Shown in pieces: positions 8,054-17,629 of a stretch of DNA of 64,000 bases; the first letter of the stretch is position 1; each line of letters opens with the position of its first letter. Made by a program: the position numbers and the translations under genes. Origin of the DNA: Bacteroidota bacterium (GTDB lineage: Bacteria; Bacteroidota; Bacteroidia; Bacteroidales; B39-G9); NCBI GenBank assembly GCA_015222055.1, contig JADFUR010000039.1, forward strand, positions 1-64,000, given 5' to 3'. The notes beneath the pieces were generated by a model. It had not been told where the DNA came from, made no database searches, and saw only the letters and a list, made by a program, of their open reading frames with translations.

Positions 8054-11053
8054 ATGATGCAACAAACAATGAAAATAAAATTTATTAAAAGATTAGCATT
8101 ACTTCTTCTTTTTTCGTTTTACATACAATTTAGTTATGCACAAGAAAAATCTATATCCGGAAGAGTTTTAGACTTTAACACTGGAGAATCGTTACCGGGG
8201 GCAAATATAATTGTAAAAGGAACCAACAATGGTACTACATCTGATTTTGATGGATTTTTTAAGTTTAATATAAGTGATGATGACAAAATTTTGTTAGTTT
8301 CATTTATTGGCTACGAAATTTATGAAACACCTATAGATAACAGGTCTAATTATATAGTTAGATTAAAATCACAAGATCTTTCGATAGATGAAGTGGTTGT
8401 TATCGGATATGGCTCAGTAAAAAAGAGTGATTTAACCGGCTCTGTAAGTTCTGTAAAGGGTGATGATTTAACAAAAATTCCGGCAGCTTCAATTGAACAA
8501 TCATTACATGGTAAAGTTGCAGGTCTTCAGGTTTCAAATATTTCAGGTGCTCCCGGGAGTATTCCTGTATTAAGAATACGAGGTGTAGGAACACTAAATA
8601 ATTCTTCACCAATTTTTGTTGTTGATGGAATTATATTAGATGATATTAGCTTTTTAAACAGTGCTGATATTGAATCTATTGAAGTTTTAAAAGATGCTTC
8701 GGCAACTGCAATTTATGGTTCGAGAGGTGCTAATGGTGTTATTATTATAACTTCTAAATCGGGGAAATCAGGAGAGGGTACTACTTTTAATTTTTCTTCG
8801 GAATACAGTATGCAATTTTTACAAAAAAGGATTGATCTCCTTTCTGGCTCTGAATTTGCTCGAGTAGTGAATCAAATAAACCCAGGAACATTTAATAATA
8901 TTGATTTAGTTGCAAATACAGATTGGCAAAATCAAGTTTTTGAAAATAACACACCTCTTTTAAATATTCAATTTTCTTTTTCAGGATCTACTAAAGATAA
9001 ATATAATTACTACTTTGGTGTAGGCTATTTCGATCAGCAGGGAGTTATTCCAAAATCAGATTATAACAGAATTACAGCTAAGCTTAATCAAACGTACTTT
9101 TTTACAAAAAAAATAAAAATTGGTAGTAATCTTTCATTATCATCAGAAAAAAGAAATAATGCAGCAAATGTAATATCTCAAATATATAGGGCGTGGCCAA
9201 GCTCTCTTCCTATAAATGAAGACGGTAGCTTTGCCGAAGTAAACGGCTCTGGTAATCCATTAGCTTCTATAAGTTACAATAATTCGAATTACGATAAATT
9301 AAGATCGGTTGGTAATCTTTATGCAGATTTCAAATTTTTAAAATACTTTGTTTTTAAATCGAGTATAGGATTTGACTTGGGATACGGTAAATCAAAGAAC
9401 TTTGCACCTATCTATTATGTCTCCCCAACACAACAAAATGTAACAAATGATTTAACAGTATATAATGATGAGTTCTTTACATGGTTGTGGGAGAATACTT
9501 TAAATTTTGATTATTCAATTGAAAATCATAATATAAATATATTGGGAGGTTATACAATGCAAAAAATGACCTTTGAAAACCTTGGAGGAAGTGTACAAAA
9601 TTTATCAGGAAACGATCCTTCTCTTTGGTATTTAAATGCAGGAGAAACTCCAACTCAACGAAGTTTTAATTCAGGTTCTGCTTCATCAATGATTTCATAT
9701 TTATTCAGAGCTAACTATTCATACAGCAGTAAATATTTAATAACAGCATCTTTAAGATCTGATGGTTCTTCAAAATTTAGTAAAAGCAATAGATTTGGTT
9801 ATTTTCCTTCATTTGCTTTAGGATGGAATTTATCAAAAGAAGATTTTTTTCCTAAAAATAAAATTATGGAAAAGCTTAAACTGCGTGCCAGCTGGGGTAA
9901 AATTGGTAACGAAAAAATTCCTCAAAACGAACGTTTCGCACTTGTCTCAAATGTAGAAAATGCAGTATTCGGAATTGATGAAAAATTAATCGCGGGTGCT
10001 TCATTAGGAAATACAGCTAATCCAAATCTTAGATGGGAAACGACAACTCAAACAGATATTGGTGTTGAAATGGGATTTTTAAAAGATAAGATAAAAGCTG
10101 AAATAGATTTTTTTGATAGAAAAACAGAAGATATTTTAGTTGGCGTTTCTATTCCTGGATATTTTGGAAATGGAGCCTTTGTAAGAGTAATTACTAATGC
10201 CGCCGACATAAGAAATCAGGGTGTAGAATTTAATCTTGGCTTACATAGTAATATCGGGAATATAAAAGCGTCTTTCAATGCAAATGGATCTATAATTAAA
10301 AACGAAGTTCTAAAACTTGCTTCTACTACAGGAGACGATTCATTTATTTCAGGAGGTAATTTAAGTAATGGACAACAAGTAACAAGAACTGAAGTTGGAG
10401 AACCTATTGGTTCATTTTATGGATACGAGGTTATTGGAATAATTCAAAATCAAAATGAACTGGATAATTCCGCAATAGTTTCTGGTCAAGAAATTGGAGA
10501 TTTGAAATTTAAAGATATTGATAATAATGGTATTATTGATGCTGCAGACAGAACTTATCTAGGGTCTCCAATTCCTGATTTTATTTTTGGATTTAGTACT
10601 TCTTTAAAATACAAACAACTATCACTAACGATAGATTTGCAGGGACAAACAGGAAATAAAATATACAATGGCAAAAATGCAGTAAGACCGGATTTATACA
10701 ATTTCGAATCAAGAGTTAAAGACCGTTGGCATGGTGAAGGAACTTCAAACTCTGAACCTCGTGCTACTGCAAGTGGAGCCAATTATAGTGCTTCAAGTTA
10801 TTTTATTGAAGATGGATCTTTTTTAAGATTAAGGAATGTTTCACTACAATATTCATTCAAACCCGAAAGCCTTAGTAAATTTAAAATTAGTCAGTTAAAT
10901 GTTTACATTAAAGGTACAAACTTATATACTATTTCAAAATTTTCAGGATACTCTCCTGAAATAGGAAGCAATGACGTTATTTCATCGGGAATTGACTTTG
11001 GATCATATCCTGTAACAGCAGTAATTTCATTTGGGATGTCCTGTAAATTTTAA
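8054..11053 (+). CDS. SusC/RagA-family TonB-linked outer-membrane importer
   Basis: 999 residues. The signal peptide ends at about residue 30 (FSYAQEKS). A CarboxypepD_reg-like domain follows (ISGRVLDFNTGESLPGANI), then the SusC phrase DEVVVIGYGSVKKSDLTGS and the plug with VPVLRIRGVGTLNN-like text and DGIILDDISF, ASATAIYGSRGANGV. The large barrel ends VISFGMSCKF. ATGs at 8054, 8057 and 8069 are all possible starts; the third still leaves a complete signal peptide. It forms the import pore with the SusD protein encoded 47 bp downstream. In this locus the cargo is inferred to be beta-1,2-gluco-oligosaccharides. Confidence 0.95.
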   Translation: MMQQTMKIKFIKRLALLLLFSFYIQFSYAQEKSISGRVLDFNTGESLPGANIIVKGTNNGTTSDFDGFFKFNISDDDKILLVSFIGYEIYETPIDNRSNYIVRLKSQDLSIDEVVVIGYGSVKKSDLTGSVSSVKGDDLTKIPAASIEQSLHGKVAGLQVSNISGAPGSIPVLRIRGVGTLNNSSPIFVVDGIILDDISFLNSADIESIEVLKDASATAIYGSRGANGVIIITSKSGKSGEGTTFNFSSEYSMQFLQKRIDLLSGSEFARVVNQINPGTFNNIDLVANTDWQNQVFENNTPLLNIQFSFSGSTKDKYNYYFGVGYFDQQGVIPKSDYNRITAKLNQTYFFTKKIKIGSNLSLSSEKRNNAANVISQIYRAWPSSLPINEDGSFAEVNGSGNPLASISYNNSNYDKLRSVGNLYADFKFLKYFVFKSSIGFDLGYGKSKNFAPIYYVSPTQQNVTNDLTVYNDEFFTWLWENTLNFDYSIENHNINILGGYTMQKMTFENLGGSVQNLSGNDPSLWYLNAGETPTQRSFNSGSASSMISYLFRANYSYSSKYLITASLRSDGSSKFSKSNRFGYFPSFALGWNLSKEDFFPKNKIMEKLKLRASWGKIGNEKIPQNERFALVSNVENAVFGIDEKLIAGASLGNTANPNLRWETTTQTDIGVEMGFLKDKIKAEIDFFDRKTEDILVGVSIPGYFGNGAFVRVITNAADIRNQGVEFNLGLHSNIGNIKASFNANGSIIKNEVLKLASTTGDDSFISGGNLSNGQQVTRTEVGEPIGSFYGYEVIGIIQNQNELDNSAIVSGQEIGDLKFKDIDNNGIIDAADRTYLGSPIPDFIFGFSTSLKYKQLSLTIDLQGQTGNKIYNGKNAVRPDLYNFESRVKDRWHGEGTSNSEPRATASGANYSASSYFIEDGSFLRLRNVSLQYSFKPESLSKFKISQLNVYIKGTNLYTISKFSGYSPEIGSNDVISSGIDFGSYPVTAVISFGMSCKF

Positions 11054-11100
11054 TTTAGCAGTTAATAAATCATGCAATAATATTTTAATAAATTATAATC

Positions 11101-12597
11101 ATGAATACAAATCTAATTAAAAATAAGTATAAAATTTTCACTTGTTTTCTACTTTTAATTATCGTTATAAATATAGGATGTGATAAAGATTTTTTAGAAG
11201 AGAAACCTCAAGGTATTACAACAGAAACTACTTTTCTGAAAAATTCAGGAGATGCTGTTTTAGCCACCAATGCGATCTACAGTTCTGCACGTGAATGGAA
11301 TTTTTATTCAGGAGGATATCCAATTTTAGATGTAATGTCTGACGATGCTGTTAAAGGAAGTAACCCTGGTGATGGAGCATTTCTTAATTTATTTGATAGG
11401 TTTCAGTTTACTTCTGAAATTGGTGATGTTAGTCGTTGGTATTCTGCTTTATACAAATGTGTTAGACGATCTAATATAGTGATTGAAAGAGTGCCTGAGA
11501 TTGATATGGATGGAAAATTAAAGAACAGATTAATAGCTGAAGCAAAATTTTTTAGAGCTTTTTCTTATTTCCAACTTATCAAAGCATTTGGAGATGTGCC
11601 TGAAGTTACAATTGAAAATCCTCCTTACAACTTAATAAGAACAGATAAAAATAAAATATATCAGGATATAATTATAAAAGATTTAGAATTTGCTATTGAA
11701 TTTTTACCCTTTAAAGATAAGTATGGTTCTGCTGATATTGGACGCATTACAAAAGGTGCTGCAGGAACTTTATTAGCTGATGTTTATTTGTTCAGAAACG
11801 ATTTTGTAAATTCTGAGAAATATGCATTACAAGTTATTGAATCAATGAAATACGACCTTGAAGATAATTATTCTGATGCATTTTCAATTAAAGGACAACA
11901 TGGAATTGAATCTGTTTTTGAAATTGCAGCATTACCTGAAGAAAATCCTACTTTAGGAGGAAATCAATATGCAAATACTCAAGGTGTAAGAGGAACACCC
12001 AACAGGGGATGGGGATTTAACAGACCTTCAATGGATTTAATAAATTCTTTTGAAGAAAAAGATATTAGAAAAGATGCAACAATAATATTTCTTAATGAAG
12101 TAATAGACGGAATTACTATTGTTGGGGATAGAACAACTCCAGATATTACATATACTGACGAAACTAATACTGTTATAAAAGAAATGGAAACTTATAATCA
12201 AAAAGTATGGGTTTCTGGTTCAACAACTGTTGAAGAATGGGGTTATAATGTTAGAATTTATAGGTATGCTGAAGTTTTACTTATTGCAGCTGAAGCATTA
12301 AACGAAAATGGAAATCAACCTCTGGCATTAGATTATTTAAATAAAGTTCGTAAAAGAGCAGGATTAGATGATTCAGATATTATTGATAAAGAGATTTTAA
12401 GAAACCAAATTTGGAAAGAAAGAAGGCTCGAACTAGCTTTAGAATGCAAAAGATATTTTGATCTTATTAGACAAGATCGTGCTTACAATATTCTTGGGGA
12501 TAAGGGATTTATTAAAGGTAAAAATGAACTCTTGCCTATTCCTCAAAATGAAATTGATTTATCAAACGGATTACTTAAGCAAAATCCAAAATGGTAA
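11101..12597 (+). CDS. SusD/RagB-family surface glycan-binding lipoprotein
   Basis: 498 residues. The lipobox ends at Cys in VINIGC and is followed by DKDFLEEKPQG, an acidic start typical of surface-exported lipoproteins in this phylum. Typical SusD text follows: AEAKFFRAFSYFQLIKAFGDVP, the TPR-like helices ending in EVLLIAAEALNENG, and a C-terminal LLPIPQNEIDLSNGLLKQNPKW, nearly the family consensus. It should act as the hinged lid on the SusC barrel and bind the oligosaccharide. The gene lies between susC and the LamG lipoprotein with short gaps, so one operon is expected. Confidence 0.95.
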   Translation: MNTNLIKNKYKIFTCFLLLIIVINIGCDKDFLEEKPQGITTETTFLKNSGDAVLATNAIYSSAREWNFYSGGYPILDVMSDDAVKGSNPGDGAFLNLFDRFQFTSEIGDVSRWYSALYKCVRRSNIVIERVPEIDMDGKLKNRLIAEAKFFRAFSYFQLIKAFGDVPEVTIENPPYNLIRTDKNKIYQDIIIKDLEFAIEFLPFKDKYGSADIGRITKGAAGTLLADVYLFRNDFVNSEKYALQVIESMKYDLEDNYSDAFSIKGQHGIESVFEIAALPEENPTLGGNQYANTQGVRGTPNRGWGFNRPSMDLINSFEEKDIRKDATIIFLNEVIDGITIVGDRTTPDITYTDETNTVIKEMETYNQKVWVSGSTTVEEWGYNVRIYRYAEVLLIAAEALNENGNQPLALDYLNKVRKRAGLDDSDIIDKEILRNQIWKERRLELALECKRYFDLIRQDRAYNILGDKGFIKGKNELLPIPQNEIDLSNGLLKQNPKW

Positions 12598-12648
12598 ATT
12601 ATATATTTAAATTTAATCGTTAATTATTAATCTAAAAACCAATCAATT

Positions 12649-13866
12649 ATGAAAAAAATTAGTATTATTTTAATGCTTACAGCATTTCTTTTTTCTTTGA
12701 ATAGCTGTGATAAAGATGATGATCCAACTCCTTTAACATTAGTTAGCCTAAATGCAGGTGAAATTAATCTAAATGGTGTAGATGTTGCTTCTTCTGTTCC
12801 TGTTTCAACTACTATAGTTGCTACATTTTCAACTAATATTGATGCAGCAACTGCAACAACTTCAAACATTACTTTGAAAAGAACATTCGATTCTGAAAAT
12901 GTAGAATTTAACATTACCGTAGAAGAAAAAGTAATTACAATTACTCCATCAGAAGAGCTTTATGGTGGAGCTGCTTATGAATTAAAGGTAAACACCGGTC
13001 TTTTATCAACAGATGGTTTAGCTATTCCTGAATTCTCTCGTTCATTTATTACAATGGGTTCATTTGTTCCTTCAGGACAAATTGCTTACTGGAACTTTGA
13101 AGAAAATGCAAACGATATTGTAGGTGAATACGACCCAGCTGGAGCTGATATTATTGATATTGCTTATGTTCCTTCAAGAAATGAAAATGCAGGTACCGCA
13201 GCATCTTTTAATGGTTCTACTTCATTAATTGAAATTCCTGACGGTGACAAATTAATTACAAGCCAAGATTTTTCTATTGTATTTTGGGTTAAAACTGATT
13301 CTAAGGATAAAGAAACTTCTCATTTCGTTATGGGATGTGCTGGATGGTATGGTTTCCAATACGAACTTTTTTCAGATTATAAAGGAAGTAAATTCGCTTT
13401 TCAATATGCACTTGCTGAAGGATCAGCTTCTGAAGATATGTGGTTTCCTGCAAATGCTGACTTAGGATGGCAAGGTTGGAACTTTGCAAAAAGTTTAAAT
13501 GATGATGAAATGATTGCCTTATTAAAAGATAATTGGTTACATGTTGTTTATACATATAATGCAGCTGAAAAACAAGGTAAATTATTTTTCAATGGAGAAA
13601 AAATGAAAAGTTTTGATTTTAATTTATGGCCGGAAGAAGATGTTAAAACAGGTGTTACAGGCATTAAATATTCAGGAGATCCTGCAGGAAATAAATTTGC
13701 TTTAGGTTTTCTTCAAGGCAGAGAAAACAGAACAATAACTGATGATTGGGCAGATTATTCTAATCCTGCTAATAATCACTTTAAAGGTCAATTAGATGAT
13801 ATTCGTATTTTCCATAAAGCAATTACTGAAGATGAAATTGATTTAATGTATAAATCTGAGAAGTAA
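12649..13866 (+). CDS. Surface lipoprotein with Ig-like (Big_5) and LamG domains, probable glycan-binding protein
   Basis: 405 residues. The lipoprotein signal ends at SC and is followed by DKDDDPTP, a K-plus-acidic motif of the kind that sends lipoproteins to the cell surface in Bacteroidota. Residues about 27-135 resemble a Big_5 Ig-like domain (STTIVATFSTNIDAATATTSNITL). From about 145 to 400 there is a concanavalin/LamG_3 fold (IAYWNFEENANDIVGEYD, FSIVFWVKT, WLHVVYTYNAAEKQGKLFFNG, GQLDDIRIFHKAITEDEID). The third-position lipoprotein in a PUL is usually a surface glycan-binding protein, which fits here; I see no hydrolase motif. Its Ig module is like those in the next gene. Confidence 0.85.
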   Translation: MKKISIILMLTAFLFSLNSCDKDDDPTPLTLVSLNAGEINLNGVDVASSVPVSTTIVATFSTNIDAATATTSNITLKRTFDSENVEFNITVEEKVITITPSEELYGGAAYELKVNTGLLSTDGLAIPEFSRSFITMGSFVPSGQIAYWNFEENANDIVGEYDPAGADIIDIAYVPSRNENAGTAASFNGSTSLIEIPDGDKLITSQDFSIVFWVKTDSKDKETSHFVMGCAGWYGFQYELFSDYKGSKFAFQYALAEGSASEDMWFPANADLGWQGWNFAKSLNDDEMIALLKDNWLHVVYTYNAAEKQGKLFFNGEKMKSFDFNLWPEEDVKTGVTGIKYSGDPAGNKFALGFLQGRENRTITDDWADYSNPANNHFKGQLDDIRIFHKAITEDEIDLMYKSEK

Positions 13867-13888
13867 TTCTCTTTAATTTTATAATTTT

Positions 13889-14001
13889 TAGAGGCTGTTA
13901 TAATAGATTGAAATTTGTTGTCGGATAGTGTAATAAAGTATTGTTCCATTAATCTGTTTTGTGAAAATATTTTGACGAATAATTTTTTATAACAGCCTCT
14001 A
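13889..14001. mobile_element. MITE-like element with 13-bp perfect inverted ends and TA duplication
   Basis: GAGGCTGTTATAA at 13891-13903 is the exact reverse complement of TTATAACAGCCTC at 13987-13999. Both ends are flanked by TA, giving 113 bases including the duplicated dinucleotide. There is no ORF inside. TA target duplication and short inverted ends fit a non-autonomous element of an IS630/Tc1-like group. The 3' end is followed by CTTTTT, so it could also terminate or attenuate transcription between the LamG gene and the first GH144 gene. Confidence 0.55.
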
Positions 14002-14068
14002 TCTTTTTATTAGAATCATAATAAAATATCATATAATTTAATATTAATCTTTTATAAAATCTGTTAAG

Positions 14069-16045
14069 TTGAAAATTTTATTCAAGACTTTTCTATATTT
14101 AATTTTGTTTTTTTTTTCATTGATTAGCTGTAATAAGCAGGATGAAGAGAAGCCAGAATTGACATTGCTTTCGTTAAAATCAGGCGATGAACTGATTAGT
14201 GCCAATGCCAGCAATTTTGGTATTAAAATTGACGGAAATTTTGTGGCGGAATTTAATTATAAAATTGATACTCTTGGATTAAAACAATCGATTTTTTTAA
14301 TAGATAAAAATAATAATACTGTATATTTTAAAAATATTCAAATAGTAAATAACAATTCAATTAGATTCATAACAGCTGATTCTTTAATGCCAAATTCAGC
14401 TTATAATTTTGTTTTTTCTGATAATATAAGAAGTAAGTCAGGAGGCATTTTTAATGAACTCAGAATTTTATTTACAACAAAAAATGCAACTATAAATCTT
14501 ATTAAAGCAACTGATGGTAATATAAATTTTTTAAAAAATTCTATTATCCAAAATGTTCCTTTAAGTCCAAAAATTGAACTTGAATTTAATAAACCCATAG
14601 ACCCACAATCAGTAACATCAAATAGTATAAGAATTATCAACAATGGAACTTATGTTAATCTTAATTTTACATTAAAAAATTCAAACAAAACAATAGTTAT
14701 CACTTCTGACAAAAAACTAACTCACCTTTCAAAATATTTATTATTTATAAAAAATTCTTTATCAGGACAATTTGGAGAAGAATTTTCAGAATTTTCTAAA
14801 ACTTTTTACTCGGAAATTGATACAACTCCGAAATTTAAAATTATTTCAGACGAACAACTTTTGACATTAATTCAAAAGCAAACCTTTAAATATTTTTGGG
14901 ATTTTGCTCATCCCACTAGCGGAATGACAAGAGAAAGATATAATTCCCAAGATATTGTTACAACAGGAGGTTCAGGCTTTGGAGTAATGGCATTAATTGT
15001 TGGAATCGAAAGGGGATTTATAACAAGAGAACAAGGTCTTCAAAGATTATCAAAAATATTAACATTTTTAGAAAATGCCGATCGCTTTCATGGTGTATGG
15101 TCACATTGGTTAAATGGAAACTCAGGTAAAGTTTACCCTTTCTCGCTAAAGGATGATGGTGCAGACTTGGTTGAGACATCTTTTTTGGTACAAGGATTAC
15201 TGACTTTCAGACAATATCTTAATTCGTCTGTATCTCAAGAAAATGAGCTGATTGCAAGAATAAATAGTTTATGGAATACAATTGAATGGAATTTTTTTAC
15301 TCAAAATGAAAATGTTCTCTATTGGCATTGGTCTCCAAAATATAATTTTGAAATGAATATGCCTATAAGGGGACATAACGAAGCTCTAATAACTTATATT
15401 CTGGCAGCTTCAAGTTCTAATTATGGAATTGAACCTGCTGTTTACCACCAAGGATACGCAATAAACGGTAACATTCAAAATGGAAATAATTATTGCGATA
15501 TATTTTTACCATTAGGACAAGCTTACGGCGGACCTTTGTTTTTTACTCATTATTCGTTTTTAGGTTTAGACCCCAGAAATCTTAATGATAATTATGCAAA
15601 TTATTGGCAACAAAATAAAAATCACACATTAATAAACAGAGCTTATTGCTTAAAAAATCCTAAAAATTATATCGACTATAGTGTTGATTGTTGGGGGCTT
15701 ACAGCCAGCGATAATCAAAAGGGCTACAGTGCACATTCTCCAACAAACGATTTAGGAGTAATTACTCCATCAGCAGCTATTTCTTCAATAGTTTATACTT
15801 CTGAAGAATCATTAAAAGCAATTCATCATTTTTATTATATACTTGGAGACAGGCTATGGGGCGAATACGGTTTTTATGATGCATTTAATGCTACAGAAAA
15901 TTGGTGGGCAGACTCTTATTTAGCTATTGATCAAGGACCAATTATTATCATGATTGAAAATTACAGATCGGGTTTATTATGGGATTTATTTATGTCATGC
16001 CCTGAAATTCAATCTGGTTTAAATAAACTAGAATTTATTTATTAG
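14069..16045 (+). CDS. GH144-type beta-1,2-glucanase, lipoprotein with two N-terminal Ig-like domains
   Basis: 658 residues, TTG start at 14069 because the lipoprotein signal begins there and no ATG is available. The lipobox Cys (LISC) is followed by NKQDEEKP, an acidic surface-export type motif. Residues about 28-255 form two Big_5-like Ig domains. From about 264 onward lies the PF10091/GH144 glucoamylase-like (alpha/alpha)6 domain: TFKYFWDFAHPTSGMTRER, TTGGSGFGVMALIVGIERG, WSHWLNG, RGHNEALITYILAASS, WGLTASD and WGEYGFYDAFN, ending IDQGPIIIMIENYRSGLLWD. GH144 enzymes hydrolyse beta-1,2-glucan to sophorose-size oligosaccharides. This copy is probably the surface endo-enzyme (inference from its signal). 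Confidence 0.85.
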   Translation: MKILFKTFLYLILFFFSLISCNKQDEEKPELTLLSLKSGDELISANASNFGIKIDGNFVAEFNYKIDTLGLKQSIFLIDKNNNTVYFKNIQIVNNNSIRFITADSLMPNSAYNFVFSDNIRSKSGGIFNELRILFTTKNATINLIKATDGNINFLKNSIIQNVPLSPKIELEFNKPIDPQSVTSNSIRIINNGTYVNLNFTLKNSNKTIVITSDKKLTHLSKYLLFIKNSLSGQFGEEFSEFSKTFYSEIDTTPKFKIISDEQLLTLIQKQTFKYFWDFAHPTSGMTRERYNSQDIVTTGGSGFGVMALIVGIERGFITREQGLQRLSKILTFLENADRFHGVWSHWLNGNSGKVYPFSLKDDGADLVETSFLVQGLLTFRQYLNSSVSQENELIARINSLWNTIEWNFFTQNENVLYWHWSPKYNFEMNMPIRGHNEALITYILAASSSNYGIEPAVYHQGYAINGNIQNGNNYCDIFLPLGQAYGGPLFFTHYSFLGLDPRNLNDNYANYWQQNKNHTLINRAYCLKNPKNYIDYSVDCWGLTASDNQKGYSAHSPTNDLGVITPSAAISSIVYTSEESLKAIHHFYYILGDRLWGEYGFYDAFNATENWWADSYLAIDQGPIIIMIENYRSGLLWDLFMSCPEIQSGLNKLEFIY

Positions 16046-16190
16046 GTTTTATTTTTAATGAAATATCATAATATATATTAAACAGTCTCTGTCTTGATTT
16101 CATCTTGTATGGATAATCATCAAAACAATAAAAAATAATTACTGCATAATCAATATAATTGAAAAGCAGTAGTAATAAAAATAAGGAAAT

Positions 16191-17573
16191 ATGAAAATTA
16201 GTAAAATATTAATATTTGTTATAATCAGCTTAACTGCCTGTAATCAGCCAAATCAATTGAAATATAATTCGACTGGGAAAATTGATTACCCCATAACAGA
16301 AGACGAAGAAATAATGCTTGATTCCATTCAGCAGAAAACATTTCTTTTCTTTTTAAACGAACACCATCCTGATTGGGGAATTGTTAAAGATCGTGCTTCG
16401 CGTTGGGCTCCTTCAAGCATAGCATCAACTGGTTTTGGAATTCCGTGCTTTGCAATTGGTGTTGAAAGAGATTGGATTAAAAGGGAACAAGCAGCACTTA
16501 TTACCCTTAAGATGCTTAATTTTTATACAAATTCAGTTCAAAGTGCCGATACTGCCGCTACAGGTTACAAAGGGTTTTATTATCATTTCCATAGAATGAA
16601 TTCCGGTACAAGAGAATGGAATTGCGAACTTTCATCAATTGATACAGGCTTATTAATGATGGGAATAATTTTTGCAAGAAATTATTACCGTTTAGATAAT
16701 GAAGTTGAAAAAGAAATTCGTTTGCTTGCAGCAGATTTAATTGCCAGGGTTGATTGGGATTTTATGAAAATGTCTGATTCGGGTAAATTTGCAAATACAA
16801 TATCTATGGGCTGGTCTCCCGAAGAAGGATTACACAATATGGGTTGGAGTGGCTATAATGAGGCATTATTTTTATATGTTTTGGCTGCCGGTTCAGGAAT
16901 GGAAAATAGTGAAAATATTTACAACTCATGGTTAAAATCATATAAATGGGACACTCCTTACAAAGGACTTTCTCATGTGGCATTTCCTCCATTATTTGGA
17001 CACCAGTTTTCACAAGCATTTATTGATTTCAGAGGTCTGGCAGATCCTTTCATGAAAGAAAAAGGCATTGATTACTTCGAAAATTCTCGTCGTGCAACTT
17101 ATGTTCAACGTCAATATGCAATAGAAAATCCTAAAAATTGGGTTGGCTATGATTCTCTTTGTTGGGGTGTAACAGCTAGTGACGGGCCAACAGAAACATA
17201 TAACGTTGAAGATAAAGTATTTTATGGCTATGCAGGAAGAGGAACAAGTGGCCCTGATTATAATTATTTTGAAGATGGAACAATTGCACCTTATGCAGCA
17301 CTCTCGTCATTACCTTTTGCCCCGGAAATAGTATTACCTACAATTAAATCAATGCTGGAAAAAAATGGAGATAAGATTTGGGGGAAATATGGCTTTTATG
17401 ATTCTTTTAACCAAACAGCTAACTGGGTCGACAATGATTTTATTGGCATTGACCAAGGTCCGATGCTAATTATGATAGAAAATTTTAGAACAGGACTTGT
17501 TTGGAATTATGTAATGAAAGACCCTATCATCCAAAAAGGATTGAACATACTAGGATTTGAATATCTAAAGTAA
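16191..17573 (+). CDS. Second GH144-type beta-1,2-glucan hydrolase, probable periplasmic lipoprotein
   Basis: 460 residues. A lipoprotein signal (ISLTAC) is followed by NQPNQLKYNS with no acidic cluster, which suggests it stays in the periplasm. After a short linker the whole protein is the GH144/PF10091 domain: TFLFFLNEHHPDWGIVKDR, STGFGIPCFAIGVERDW, GWSGYNEALFLYVLAAGS, LCWGVTASDGP, WGKYGFYDSFN and IDQGPMLIMIENFRTGLVW. It lacks the Ig modules of its neighbour. Some single-domain GH144 enzymes are exo-acting and release sophorose from the non-reducing end. Such a split of labour with the surface copy is plausible but not shown by sequence. The gap to the previous gene is 145 bases. Confidence 0.87.
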   Translation: MKISKILIFVIISLTACNQPNQLKYNSTGKIDYPITEDEEIMLDSIQQKTFLFFLNEHHPDWGIVKDRASRWAPSSIASTGFGIPCFAIGVERDWIKREQAALITLKMLNFYTNSVQSADTAATGYKGFYYHFHRMNSGTREWNCELSSIDTGLLMMGIIFARNYYRLDNEVEKEIRLLAADLIARVDWDFMKMSDSGKFANTISMGWSPEEGLHNMGWSGYNEALFLYVLAAGSGMENSENIYNSWLKSYKWDTPYKGLSHVAFPPLFGHQFSQAFIDFRGLADPFMKEKGIDYFENSRRATYVQRQYAIENPKNWVGYDSLCWGVTASDGPTETYNVEDKVFYGYAGRGTSGPDYNYFEDGTIAPYAALSSLPFAPEIVLPTIKSMLEKNGDKIWGKYGFYDSFNQTANWVDNDFIGIDQGPMLIMIENFRTGLVWNYVMKDPIIQKGLNILGFEYLK

Positions 17574-17629
17574 ACTTTTAAGAAAAATTCTAAGTTAATG
17601 AATTTGTTTTAGCTCTTTAATATCAGAAA

